Positions 57,071 to 64,000 of a stretch of 64,000 bases of DNA are shown here, in pieces (positions within the stretch are counted from its first letter, which is position 1; every line of letters starts with the position of its first letter). Under the pieces are notes generated by a model, which did not search any database, was not told the DNA's origin, and saw only the letters and a list, made by a program, of their open reading frames with translations. Source of the DNA: Planococcus chinensis (GTDB lineage: Bacteria > Bacillota > Bacilli > Bacillales_A > Planococcaceae); assembly GCF_020071995.1 (NCBI RefSeq), contig NZ_JABWTK010000006.1:1-64000 (forward strand), given 5' to 3'. The translations under genes and the position numbers were made by a program.

Positions 57071-57847
57071 ATGACTATCGATTTTATCATCGTGATTTTC
57101 TTGATTGGGTTTATTGGATCCTTCATCTCAGGCATGGTGGGCATCGGCGGTTCCATCATCAAATATCCGATGCTTCTCTACATACCGGTGATGTTGGGGT
57201 ACACGGCATTCAGCGCCCATGAAGTGTCCGGCATCAGTGCCATCCAAGTGTTTTTCGCGACGATAGCCGGTGTTTGGGCATACCGCGGCAGCGGCTATAT
57301 CAATAAAACACTTATCGCCTATATGGGCGGCGCGATTCTGCTGGGGAGTTTTATCGGCGGCTACGGTTCTACCTTACTGTCAGAACAGGCGATCAACATC
57401 GTCTATGCGATTCTTGCGACCATTGCCGTCATCATGATGTTCATGCCGAAAAAAGGAGTCGACGATATCCCGCTTGATGAGGTCACGTTCAATAGATGGC
57501 TGGCTGCAGGATTAGCGTTTATCGTCGGAATAGCAGCGGGCATTGTCGGGGCAGCGGGGGCCTTTATCTTGGTGCCAATTATGCTCGTGGTCTTGAAGAT
57601 TCCGACCCGCATGACCATTGCGACTTCACTCGCCATTACGTTTATTTCGTCGATCGGTTCGACGGTCGGAAAGATCGTGACGGATCAGATTCTTTATGGA
57701 CCCGCAGCGGTCATGATTGTAGCGAGTATTTTGGCTGCACCGCTTGGCGCAAAAATCGGCCAGAAAATGAACACAAAGTATTTGCAGTGGATATTGGCAC
57801 TCTTGATCCTTGGAACAGCGATTAAAATTTGGGCGGATATTTTGTAA
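57071..57847 (+). CDS. TauE/SafE-family exporter (YrkJ-like)
   Basis: A 258-aa membrane protein with about eight helices. The family repeats are [20 protein letters not shown] near residue 20 and [20 protein letters not shown] near residue 155. It probably exports sulfite or another sulfur oxyanion formed by the persulfide dioxygenase. AAAGGTGGAAGTGCA precedes ATG 57071. It ends the cluster. Confidence 0.9.
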   Translation: MTIDFIIVIFLIGFIGSFISGMVGIGGSIIKYPMLLYIPVMLGYTAFSAHEVSGISAIQVFFATIAGVWAYRGSGYINKTLIAYMGGAILLGSFIGGYGSTLLSEQAINIVYAILATIAVIMMFMPKKGVDDIPLDEVTFNRWLAAGLAFIVGIAAGIVGAAGAFILVPIMLVVLKIPTRMTIATSLAITFISSIGSTVGKIVTDQILYGPAAVMIVASILAAPLGAKIGQKMNTKYLQWILALLILGTAIKIWADIL

Positions 57848-57865
57848 TTGGACAGAGGGTTATTG

Positions 57866-57900
57866 AAAAGGAGACAGCACATGGCTGTCTCCTTTTTATA
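57866..57900. terminator. Bidirectional terminator
   Basis: AAAAGGAGACAGC-ACAT-GGCTGTCTCCTTTTT, perfect stem but for one pair. Confidence 0.92.
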
Positions 57901-57905
57901 TTAGA

Positions 57906-58301
57906 TTACGGTTTGCACTGTGTTTCTTCTTCGACAAATCCAGAAGGATAAACCACTTGGCCTGATTGTTCATAGTCGGCCGATGATTCGCCTGCATAGA
58001 TGATTTCGTCGCCCTCATCTGCTTGTTTATACATGTCTCGGGCTAATTGGATCAACTCTTCTTCTGTTTGTGGAACCGGCACATCAGATTCATCGATCTC
58101 TAAAATTGTCGTCTGTCTAATCACAAATTGGGTTCCTTCCGAATTTGTTACAGTCTCATATGAGGTTAAAGCGTTTTCGGCACAAATCAGCTGCTCTTCA
58201 TTTAATTGACTGTTGGAAATTAATGCGGAATCTTTAAATATAATCACGTAAAGAGCAGCCGATATAAATACAACAATTGCCCACCTAAACAATTTCTTCA
58301 A
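57906..58301 (-). CDS. Uncharacterised membrane-anchored protein, 131 aa
   Basis: One N-terminal helix (AIVVFISAALYVIIF) anchors an acidic extracytoplasmic domain with two cysteines (QLICAENALT and EETQCKP) that could form a disulfide. No family recognised. GAGAGGATAGCTTG precedes the ATG. It lies between the persulfide cluster and the metal importer without evident link to either. Confidence 0.65.
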   Translation of the reverse strand: MKKLFRWAIVVFISAALYVIIFKDSALISNSQLNEEQLICAENALTSYETVTNSEGTQFVIRQTTILEIDESDVPVPQTEEELIQLARDMYKQADEGDEIIYAGESSADYEQSGQVVYPSGFVEEETQCKP

Positions 58302-58619
58302 GCTATCCTCTCCATTTCTCTTTGGAAAATAGAAACGCTGCGAACCAACTGAACATCCAACTTATTGACCATGATCATACCATTTAAATGGATGGTATAG
58401 GAGGATTTCTAAAAAAATATTTGGTTCTAAGCTTTATCGATTAACGAAGAAAGGGCTTTCAATAATATTGTTATATATAAAATAGTAATTGAAAGACATA
58501 GTTATTAACGCGAAATTTGAATACAGGCAGATTAAAATTTACATAGGCCAAATACCCTTGATTTTCCTAATTATATAAAAGCTTTTATTATTTTATAGTT
58601 CAGGCTCTCAGGAAATGTA
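58302..58619. other. AT-rich region without a gene
   Basis: No open frame with a ribosome site was seen. It ends at the nik promoter. Confidence 0.6.
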
Positions 58620-58679
58620 TTGACAACGAAAGCTTAGAAAACTATAGTAACAATAATGATATTGATAATCATTATCAAT
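58620..58679 (+). promoter_or_regulatory. nik operon promoter and Fur box
   Basis: TTGACA (58620-58625) and TATAGT (58643-58648) are 17 nt apart. ATTGATAAT-C-ATTATCAAT (58661-58679) is a perfect 19-bp Fur-type box at the transcription start, so the operon should be repressed by iron-loaded Fur. Confidence 0.88.
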
Positions 58680-58702
58680 GAGAAGAGGGGAATTACATAA
58701 TC

Positions 58703-60310
58703 ATGAATAAGTCTGGAAAATTTTTAGCAGCGGCAATAAGCTTAGCGATAGCGATTATACTAGGAGGCTGTTCGGACAATAAAGCCGAATCTGCTAGTGG
58801 AGCTTCAGCAGACAATTCCATCACAATCTCCTGGCCAAGGGATATCGGCACGATGAATCCCCATGTCTACAACCCATCGCAGCTATTGGCCCAATCAATG
58901 ATTTATGAACCGCTGGTCAGCTATAATGAAGGCGGAGAAATTCAGCCGCATCTGGCAGAATCCTGGACGATTTCCGATGACGGGTTAGAATACACTTTTA
59001 AGATTCGTGAAAACGTTAAGTTTACAGACGGCTCGGAGCTTACAGCAGCTGTAGTCAAAAAGAACTTCGATGCAATTATGAAAAATTCAAGTTCCCACAG
59101 TTGGCTTGGCGTGATCAATGTGTTGGAAGGAACCGAAGCCGTTGACGATCAGACTTTTAAGATGGTGCTAAAAGAGCCGTACTATCCGGCACTTCAGGAT
59201 CTGGCTGTTGTTCGTCCGGTGCGATTCCTGGGCGAAGCTGGATTTCCGGAAGACGGCGACACATCTAAAGGCATCACCGAGCCTGTCGGTACAGGACCAT
59301 GGATGCTGAAGGATTATAAAAAAGACGAGTATGCGGTGTTCACCCGCAATCCCGATTATTGGGGAGAAAGCCCAGAGCTTGAAGAAGTGAAAATCAAAAT
59401 TATCCCCGATGCTGAAACCCGGGTTCTGGCATTTGAAAAAGGCGATATGGATTTGATTTACGGCGAAGGCGTCATCAGCATGGATTCCTTTAATCAGTTG
59501 AAAGAATCCGGTGAATACCAAACCGCTCTTTCCGAACCAGTCGGAACAAGAAGCTTGCTGTTAAATACAACAAATGAAAAATTGGCCGATTTGCGGGTGC
59601 GGAAAGCTCTTCAGCACGGTTTCAACAAACAGGCGATGGTCGAAGGCGTCACATTGGGTTTGGAAGAAAAAGCGGACAATATCCTATCGACAAATTTCCC
59701 GTATACGGATCTTGAAGTAGAACCATTTGACTACGATGTGGAAAAAGCTGCGGAATACCTGGAAGAAGCAGGCTGGAAGCTGCCTGCCGGAAAAGCAGTC
59801 CGTGAAAAGGACGGCCAGCCTCTCGAATTGGAATTAATCTACGACAAGACCGATCCTATTCAAAAAGCGATGGCTGAAACATTGCAGGCCGAATGGTCAG
59901 CACTCGGCATTAAGCTGAATATTAGCGGGCTTGAATTGACCACTCAAATCGAACGCCGGAAAGCCGGAGATTTTGATGTCGATTTCTGGTACAACTACGG
60001 TGCACCTTACGATCCGCATTCGTTCATCAATGTTGTAGCAGAAAAAGGATGGGGCATTGCAGAAGCCCATTCGAACTTGCCGATGAAATCGGATTTGGAC
60101 CAGCAAATAAAAGAAACGTTGGGGTCTACGGATGAAGCGAAGCGCCAGCAATTATACAGTTCGATTCTTGGAACCTTACAGGAACAATCTGTTTTTGTGC
60201 CCATCTCCTATATTAAAAAGTCGGTCATTTATCAAAACGATGTGGAAGAATTTATCTTCCCGGCAAACCGGGATGAACACCCTTTCAACGAAATGAAATC
60301 CAGCAAGTAA
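58703..60310 (+). CDS. nikA: Nickel/metallophore ABC transporter substrate-binding lipoprotein
   Basis: A 535-aa lipoprotein: signal peptide with lipobox LGGC (about residue 22) and a family 5 solute-binding domain. The NikA/CntA-type features include SWPRDIGTMNPHVYNPSQLLAQSMIYEPL, GTGPWMLKDYKKDEYAVFTRNPDYWG and LAFEKGDMDLIYGEG. NikA-type proteins bind nickel as a ligand complex (histidine, or an opine metallophore in CntA). No metallophore synthesis genes occur in the window. AGAGGGGAATTACATAATC precedes ATG. Confidence 0.9.
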   Translation: MNKSGKFLAAAISLAIAIILGGCSDNKAESASGASADNSITISWPRDIGTMNPHVYNPSQLLAQSMIYEPLVSYNEGGEIQPHLAESWTISDDGLEYTFKIRENVKFTDGSELTAAVVKKNFDAIMKNSSSHSWLGVINVLEGTEAVDDQTFKMVLKEPYYPALQDLAVVRPVRFLGEAGFPEDGDTSKGITEPVGTGPWMLKDYKKDEYAVFTRNPDYWGESPELEEVKIKIIPDAETRVLAFEKGDMDLIYGEGVISMDSFNQLKESGEYQTALSEPVGTRSLLLNTTNEKLADLRVRKALQHGFNKQAMVEGVTLGLEEKADNILSTNFPYTDLEVEPFDYDVEKAAEYLEEAGWKLPAGKAVREKDGQPLELELIYDKTDPIQKAMAETLQAEWSALGIKLNISGLELTTQIERRKAGDFDVDFWYNYGAPYDPHSFINVVAEKGWGIAEAHSNLPMKSDLDQQIKETLGSTDEAKRQQLYSSILGTLQEQSVFVPISYIKKSVIYQNDVEEFIFPANRDEHPFNEMKSSK

Positions 60311-60328
60311 CTGCGGGGAGGACAAGTC

Positions 60329-61273
60329 ATGGCAACCTATATTACAAAACGGCTCCTTGCTGTCATCCCCATCGTTCTCTTTGCCATTTTTCTGATGTTC
60401 TTACTCATCCGCCTTTCGCCGGTTGATCCTGCAGAAGCGTATCTTTCCGCTGCTCATATTCATCCAACGGATGAAATTCTGGCAGAAAAAAGGCATGAAT
60501 TCGGTTTGGACCAGCCGTTATGGATGCAGTATGTCCGAACGGTCAAAGGAATTGTCCTACTGGATTTTGGCAATTCGTTTGTAACGAATACTCCTGTTTG
60601 GCAGGAGATTGCAGCAAGAATGCCAGCAACCATCCAGCTCGCCCTCAGCAGTATACTGTTGGCCATTGCCATCAGCATACCGCTCGGCTTTTTGTCAGCG
60701 GTATACAAAAACGGGGCGATCGATCATTTTAGCAGGCTGCTTTCTTTTTTAGGTGCTTCCATCCCTCAGTTCTGGCTGGGGTACCTATTGATTTTTCTCT
60801 TTTCCGTCAAACTGGATTTGTTTCCGGTGGAAGGGAAAGGGACGTGGCAGCATTTTATCCTGCCCAGTCTCACTTTGTCCCTGGCATTGATTGCCGTCTA
60901 CACCCGCTTGCTCCGGGCCAGTGTGCTGGAAGAGCTGGATCAGCAATACGTCTTATATGCGCGGACGCGGGGAATCAAAGAAAAAGCCATTATGGGCAAG
61001 CACGTCTTAAAGATTGCAATCGCTCCTATGATGACGGGACTTGGCATGAACCTTGGAAAACTTTTGACCGGTACGATTATCATCGAACAAGTTTTTTCAT
61101 GGCCGGGTTTTGGCCGGTACTTTGTAGAAGCCATATTTAACCGGGACATTCCTGTTATTCAATGCTACGTGATGTTGGCTGTCTGCTTATTTGTCATATG
61201 CAACTTGATTGTGGATATTGTGCAAATGTATATGGATCCACGCATTGCAATGAAGGGAAGGGCTCAGTTTTGA
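60329..61273 (+). CDS. nikB: ABC transporter permease NikB
   Basis: A 314-aa permease with six helices and the binding-protein-dependent transport motif EQVFSWPGFGRYFVEAIFNRD near the C-terminus. The N-terminal MATYITKRLLAVIPIVLFAIFLMFLLIRL is typical of DppB/NikB. GGGGAGG sets the start, 18 nt after nikA. Its stop overlaps the TTG start of nikC. Confidence 0.93.
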   Translation: MATYITKRLLAVIPIVLFAIFLMFLLIRLSPVDPAEAYLSAAHIHPTDEILAEKRHEFGLDQPLWMQYVRTVKGIVLLDFGNSFVTNTPVWQEIAARMPATIQLALSSILLAIAISIPLGFLSAVYKNGAIDHFSRLLSFLGASIPQFWLGYLLIFLFSVKLDLFPVEGKGTWQHFILPSLTLSLALIAVYTRLLRASVLEELDQQYVLYARTRGIKEKAIMGKHVLKIAIAPMMTGLGMNLGKLLTGTIIIEQVFSWPGFGRYFVEAIFNRDIPVIQCYVMLAVCLFVICNLIVDIVQMYMDPRIAMKGRAQF

Positions 61274-62100
61274 TTTCCAGCATACGAATCGCAAAAAAGA
61301 GCCAGGCGGCCATCCTCATTGGCTCTGTCACACTGGCCGCATTCTTCCTGATCGCTATTTTAGCTCCTTGGATTGCGCCGAATGATCCCATCCAAGTGAA
61401 CCTGGCATTTAAACTGTCGCCACCTTCTTTGGACTACCCTTTGGGAACGGATCATTTAGGGCGCTGCAACCTGTCTCGACTTTTATATGGCGCGCGCGTC
61501 TCGTTAGGCTTTGCTTCTTTAATTTTTGTGGCTGCTTTAGGTTTCGGTTTGGTGATTGGCACAATTGCCGGATACAAAGGCGGCGTAATTGATGCTGTAT
61601 TGATGAGATTTTGCGAAGGCGTTATGGCGTTTCCGAATCTTGTGCTTGTTCTTGGCATCGTCGGACTGCTTGGCCCCGGGCTGTGGCAGGTGGTGATGGC
61701 GCTGATGATGGTTCAATGGGTATATTACGCAAGAATGATCCGCAATATGATCGTCGGTTTGAAAGAACAGAATTTTATACTGGCTGCCCGCTTCAGCGGA
61801 TCTTCTACAGGAAAAATAATCAGGCGCCACATGATTCCAAATGTGCTGCCTCCGGTTCTGGTTATGGGCACGCTTGAAATGGGATGGGCAATCATGGACC
61901 TGTCGGCACTGTCATTTCTCGGGCTCGGCGTCCAACCTCCGACTCCCGAATGGGGTGCCATGATTCTGGAAGGCAAAAACTTCATCCGCAGCCAGCCTGA
62001 ATTGATGCTCTACCCAGGGATCATGATACTGCTCGTTGTGATTTCTTTTAATGTAGTTGGTGAATCTTTATCAGAGAAATACGGCATTAAAAAATGGTAG
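61270..62100 (+). CDS. nikC: ABC transporter permease NikC
   Basis: A 276-aa permease with the EAA-type motif LAARFSGSSTGKIIRRHMIPNVLP and the C-terminal LSALSFLGLGVQPPTPEWGAMI of DppC/NikC proteins. Translation starts at TTG 61270, overlapping the nikB stop (TTGA), with GAAGGGAAGGG upstream. It forms the channel with NikB. Confidence 0.92.
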   Translation: MISSIRIAKKSQAAILIGSVTLAAFFLIAILAPWIAPNDPIQVNLAFKLSPPSLDYPLGTDHLGRCNLSRLLYGARVSLGFASLIFVAALGFGLVIGTIAGYKGGVIDAVLMRFCEGVMAFPNLVLVLGIVGLLGPGLWQVVMALMMVQWVYYARMIRNMIVGLKEQNFILAARFSGSSTGKIIRRHMIPNVLPPVLVMGTLEMGWAIMDLSALSFLGLGVQPPTPEWGAMILEGKNFIRSQPELMLYPGIMILLVVISFNVVGESLSEKYGIKKW

Positions 62101-62117
62101 TGGAGAGGGATGATTGG

Positions 62118-62945
62118 ATGGACAACCAGCATTACGTACTGCAGGCGAAGGATGTAAATATCTCAGTAAACTCAACTCAAGGAAGGCTGCCCCTCGTTCA
62201 TGACCTGCATTTGAGTTTAAAACCCGGAAAAGTTCTGGGACTTGTAGGAGAAAGCGGGAGCGGCAAGACCATTACGTGTATGGCGCTGCTACAACTGTTA
62301 AATCCAAAAACCACCCGGATAGGCGGCAGCATCCAGCTCAATGGCCGTGAACTGAATGGGCTGAAGCCTAAAGAAATGCGCAACGTTCTCGGGAAAGAAA
62401 TCGGCTATATTATGCAAAATCCCATGAATGCTTTTACGCCCGTTTATACAATCGGCAGCCAATTTGTAGAAACGATCCGCACGCATACACCTCTTACAAA
62501 AAAACAGGCGATTGAATTGGCGGTTTCGTCTATGGCCGCAATGGATTTGCAGGAACCCGATCAATTAATGCGGATGTACCCTTTTCAGCTGAGCGGCGGA
62601 ATGCTGCAGCGGGTCATGATCGCGATTTCGATGTGCCTGCGTCCATCTGTGCTGATTGCGGATGAACCGACAACCGCACTTGACGTAACAAGCCAAATGC
62701 AGGTTCTTTCAGAACTGGACCGGCTTCGAAAAGAATGCGGCACTTCGATCTTGCTGATATCGCACGATTTAGGTGTTATTTCAGCTCTGGCTGACGAAGT
62801 GGCAGTGATGCAAAAAGGGCGGATTGTGGAAAAAGCGGATGTCTTCCAATTGTTCGATCAGCCGCAGCATCCCTACACGAAAAAATTGCTGCAGGCCAGA
62901 CCTGTGTTGCCGATGGAATACGAACGTGAAAAGCTGGTCATATAA
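62118..62945 (+). CDS. nikD: ABC transporter ATP-binding protein NikD
   Basis: A 275-aa ATPase: Walker A GESGSGKT (about residue 44), signature LSGGMLQRVMIAISMCLRP, Walker B VLIADEPTTALD, and switch histidine in LLISHDLGVISALA. It pairs with NikE to power import. Start ATG 62118 follows AGAGGG; an earlier ATG overlaps the end of nikC. Confidence 0.93.
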   Translation: MDNQHYVLQAKDVNISVNSTQGRLPLVHDLHLSLKPGKVLGLVGESGSGKTITCMALLQLLNPKTTRIGGSIQLNGRELNGLKPKEMRNVLGKEIGYIMQNPMNAFTPVYTIGSQFVETIRTHTPLTKKQAIELAVSSMAAMDLQEPDQLMRMYPFQLSGGMLQRVMIAISMCLRPSVLIADEPTTALDVTSQMQVLSELDRLRKECGTSILLISHDLGVISALADEVAVMQKGRIVEKADVFQLFDQPQHPYTKKLLQARPVLPMEYEREKLVI

Positions 62946-62979
62946 ACTAATTGGCCGATAAAGTGAGATGAGGGACACG

Positions 62980-63801
62980 ATGAATTTACTAGAAGTGGCA
63001 GGTGTGACGCATACATATGGCTCGTTCCGTTCGTTTCGCCGTAAAGAAAAAGCGGCGCCTGCCCTTTCCGATATATCCCTTTCTATCGGAGAAGGCATGT
63101 GCCTGGGGCTTCTCGGAACAAGCGGAGCCGGCAAAAGTACATTAGGGAAAGTGATTTTGGGTGTTGAAAAACCGACAAAAGGAACAATCCTATTCGAAGG
63201 CAAAGATCTCTATACAATGGAGGCTGCTGCCCGAAGGCATTTTCGCAGGGACCTGCAAGTCGTTTTCCAGGACAGTTTTTCATCGGTGAATCCGAGAATG
63301 ACGGCGGAAAAGATTATCAGTGAGCCACTGGAAAACTATGAGAGACTTTCTCCTTCGGAACTGAAAAGGAATGTGGCGCAATTATTGGAAGTTGTCGGAT
63401 TGCATGCGGAAGACATGAAAAAATTTCCGATGCAATTCAGCGGCGGACAGCTGCAGCGGATCAATATTGCGAGAGCAATTGCCCTAAAGCCGAAGATGCT
63501 CGTTTTGGATGAACCTGTCAGCAGTCTGGATATAGTCACCCAGGCAAATATCTTAACTTTATTGAACGAGTTAAAAGCTAAGTATGGCCTTTCGTATTTG
63601 TTTATTACACACGACATCAGAGCAGCATATTCGGTTTCTGATGCACTTGCAGTAATGGATAAGGGAAGAGTGGTCGAAATGGTTCAAGACAAGGACGAAA
63701 TCTTTTCTTCCGAGCAGCCCATTGTGAAGAAATTGGTGTCTTCTATACTTCCTGAACATCCGCGAAACCGGACGCTATTAAACCGGGAAGTTTTTGTGTA
63801 A
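62980..63801 (+). CDS. nikE: ABC transporter ATP-binding protein NikE
   Basis: A 273-aa ATPase: Walker A GTSGAGKSTLGKVILGV, signature FSGGQLQRINIARAIALKP, Walker B MLVLDEPVSSLD, and ITHDIRAAYSVSD. It is the second motor domain of the importer. AGGG five nt upstream favours ATG 62980 over ATG 62968. A strong terminator ends the operon, so no metallophore genes follow on this message. Confidence 0.93.
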   Translation: MNLLEVAGVTHTYGSFRSFRRKEKAAPALSDISLSIGEGMCLGLLGTSGAGKSTLGKVILGVEKPTKGTILFEGKDLYTMEAAARRHFRRDLQVVFQDSFSSVNPRMTAEKIISEPLENYERLSPSELKRNVAQLLEVVGLHAEDMKKFPMQFSGGQLQRINIARAIALKPKMLVLDEPVSSLDIVTQANILTLLNELKAKYGLSYLFITHDIRAAYSVSDALAVMDKGRVVEMVQDKDEIFSSEQPIVKKLVSSILPEHPRNRTLLNREVFV

Positions 63802-63896
63802 TCAAGATGGGACCATTCAAAGTCATTAAGGCGTTTGGTCAATGAAGTAAAATGCAACTGAAAAGTGTATGGCTGCGAAAAGTGGACATTGCCAAT

Positions 63897-63942
63897 AAAC
63901 CGCCGAAGAGAAACAGACTTTGTTTTTCTTCGGCGGTTTTTC
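63897..63942 (+). terminator. nik operon terminator
   Basis: AACCGCCGAAGA / TCTTCGGCGGTT stem followed by T5. Nothing recognisable lies between it and the window end. Confidence 0.9.
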
Positions 63943-64000
63943 CTTTAACTACGGGTAGGAAATAAAAGGAATTATTGGTAATCTAAAATAGTACGAATAT

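Overview
The window looks like a chromosomal segment from a Gram-positive Bacillales bacterium, most likely a Planococcaceae (Planococcus-type) member. This is inferred from strong AAGGAGG-type ribosome sites, sigma-A promoters (several TTGACA/TATAAT-like boxes with exact 17-nt spacing), U-tailed terminators, and gene order. The run acnA(citB) - yneP - yneQ - [yneR] - plsY - yneT - parE - parC is the Bacillus subtilis order with one extra gene inserted. No rRNA, tRNA, CRISPR array or complete insertion sequence was seen.

Layout. 0-18.7 kb is mostly core: mscL, a transglycosylase, pncA, a degenerate tyrosine recombinase, aconitase, a hot-dog thioesterase, plsY, topoisomerase IV, a yoaS/yozG-type pair, and a two-gene arsR/flavin-monooxygenase unit with two ArsR-type operators. 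18.7-36.9 kb is AT-richer accessory DNA. It holds an array of mostly single, small, uncharacterised or membrane genes, plus a HEAT protein and a DUF3885 protein. At least eight copies of a 34-bp palindrome (arms TGAATGTAACTTA / TAAGTTACATTCA) sit between these genes, together with related terminators and a recurring TACTTTTACGAACG junction element. Inside the array lies a two-gene unit: a 139-aa protein with a ubiquitin/MoaD-like beta-grasp signature and a 1632-aa DUF4132-family protein. I regard this pair and the palindrome-punctuated array as the most interesting content. Next comes an ECF sigma/anti-sigma pair and several membrane proteins.

36.9-51.5 kb is a mixed segment: isochorismatase, an Lrp regulator, tag, a truncated siroheme-reductase-like gene and a glutaredoxin relic beside a CPH-type copper ATPase, DinB proteins, two tandem paralogous small proteins, two MFS transporters, an O-methyltransferase, a heme monooxygenase and a CcsB-like cytochrome c assembly protein. 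52.3-57.9 kb is a reactive-sulfur (persulfide) regulon: a DUF302 protein, cstR, a DsrE protein, two rhodaneses, a TusA-rhodanese fusion, a rhodanese/persulfide-dioxygenase-like fusion, tusA and a TauE/SafE exporter. Near-identical CsoR/CstR-type operators (ATACCCC-GGGGTAT) lie in front of most of its transcription units, and two similar sites lie upstream of the copper ATPase region.

58.3-63.8 kb is a five-gene nickel/metallophore-type ABC importer (nikABCDE order) behind a textbook sigma-A promoter and a perfect 19-bp Fur box, which implies control by iron. Several genes are visibly decaying (DUF5412, peptidase S51, DsrE, glutaredoxin, a frameshifted mini-membrane protein, and a small ORF with an in-frame TGA). 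This marks the accessory regions as sites of repeated gain and loss.
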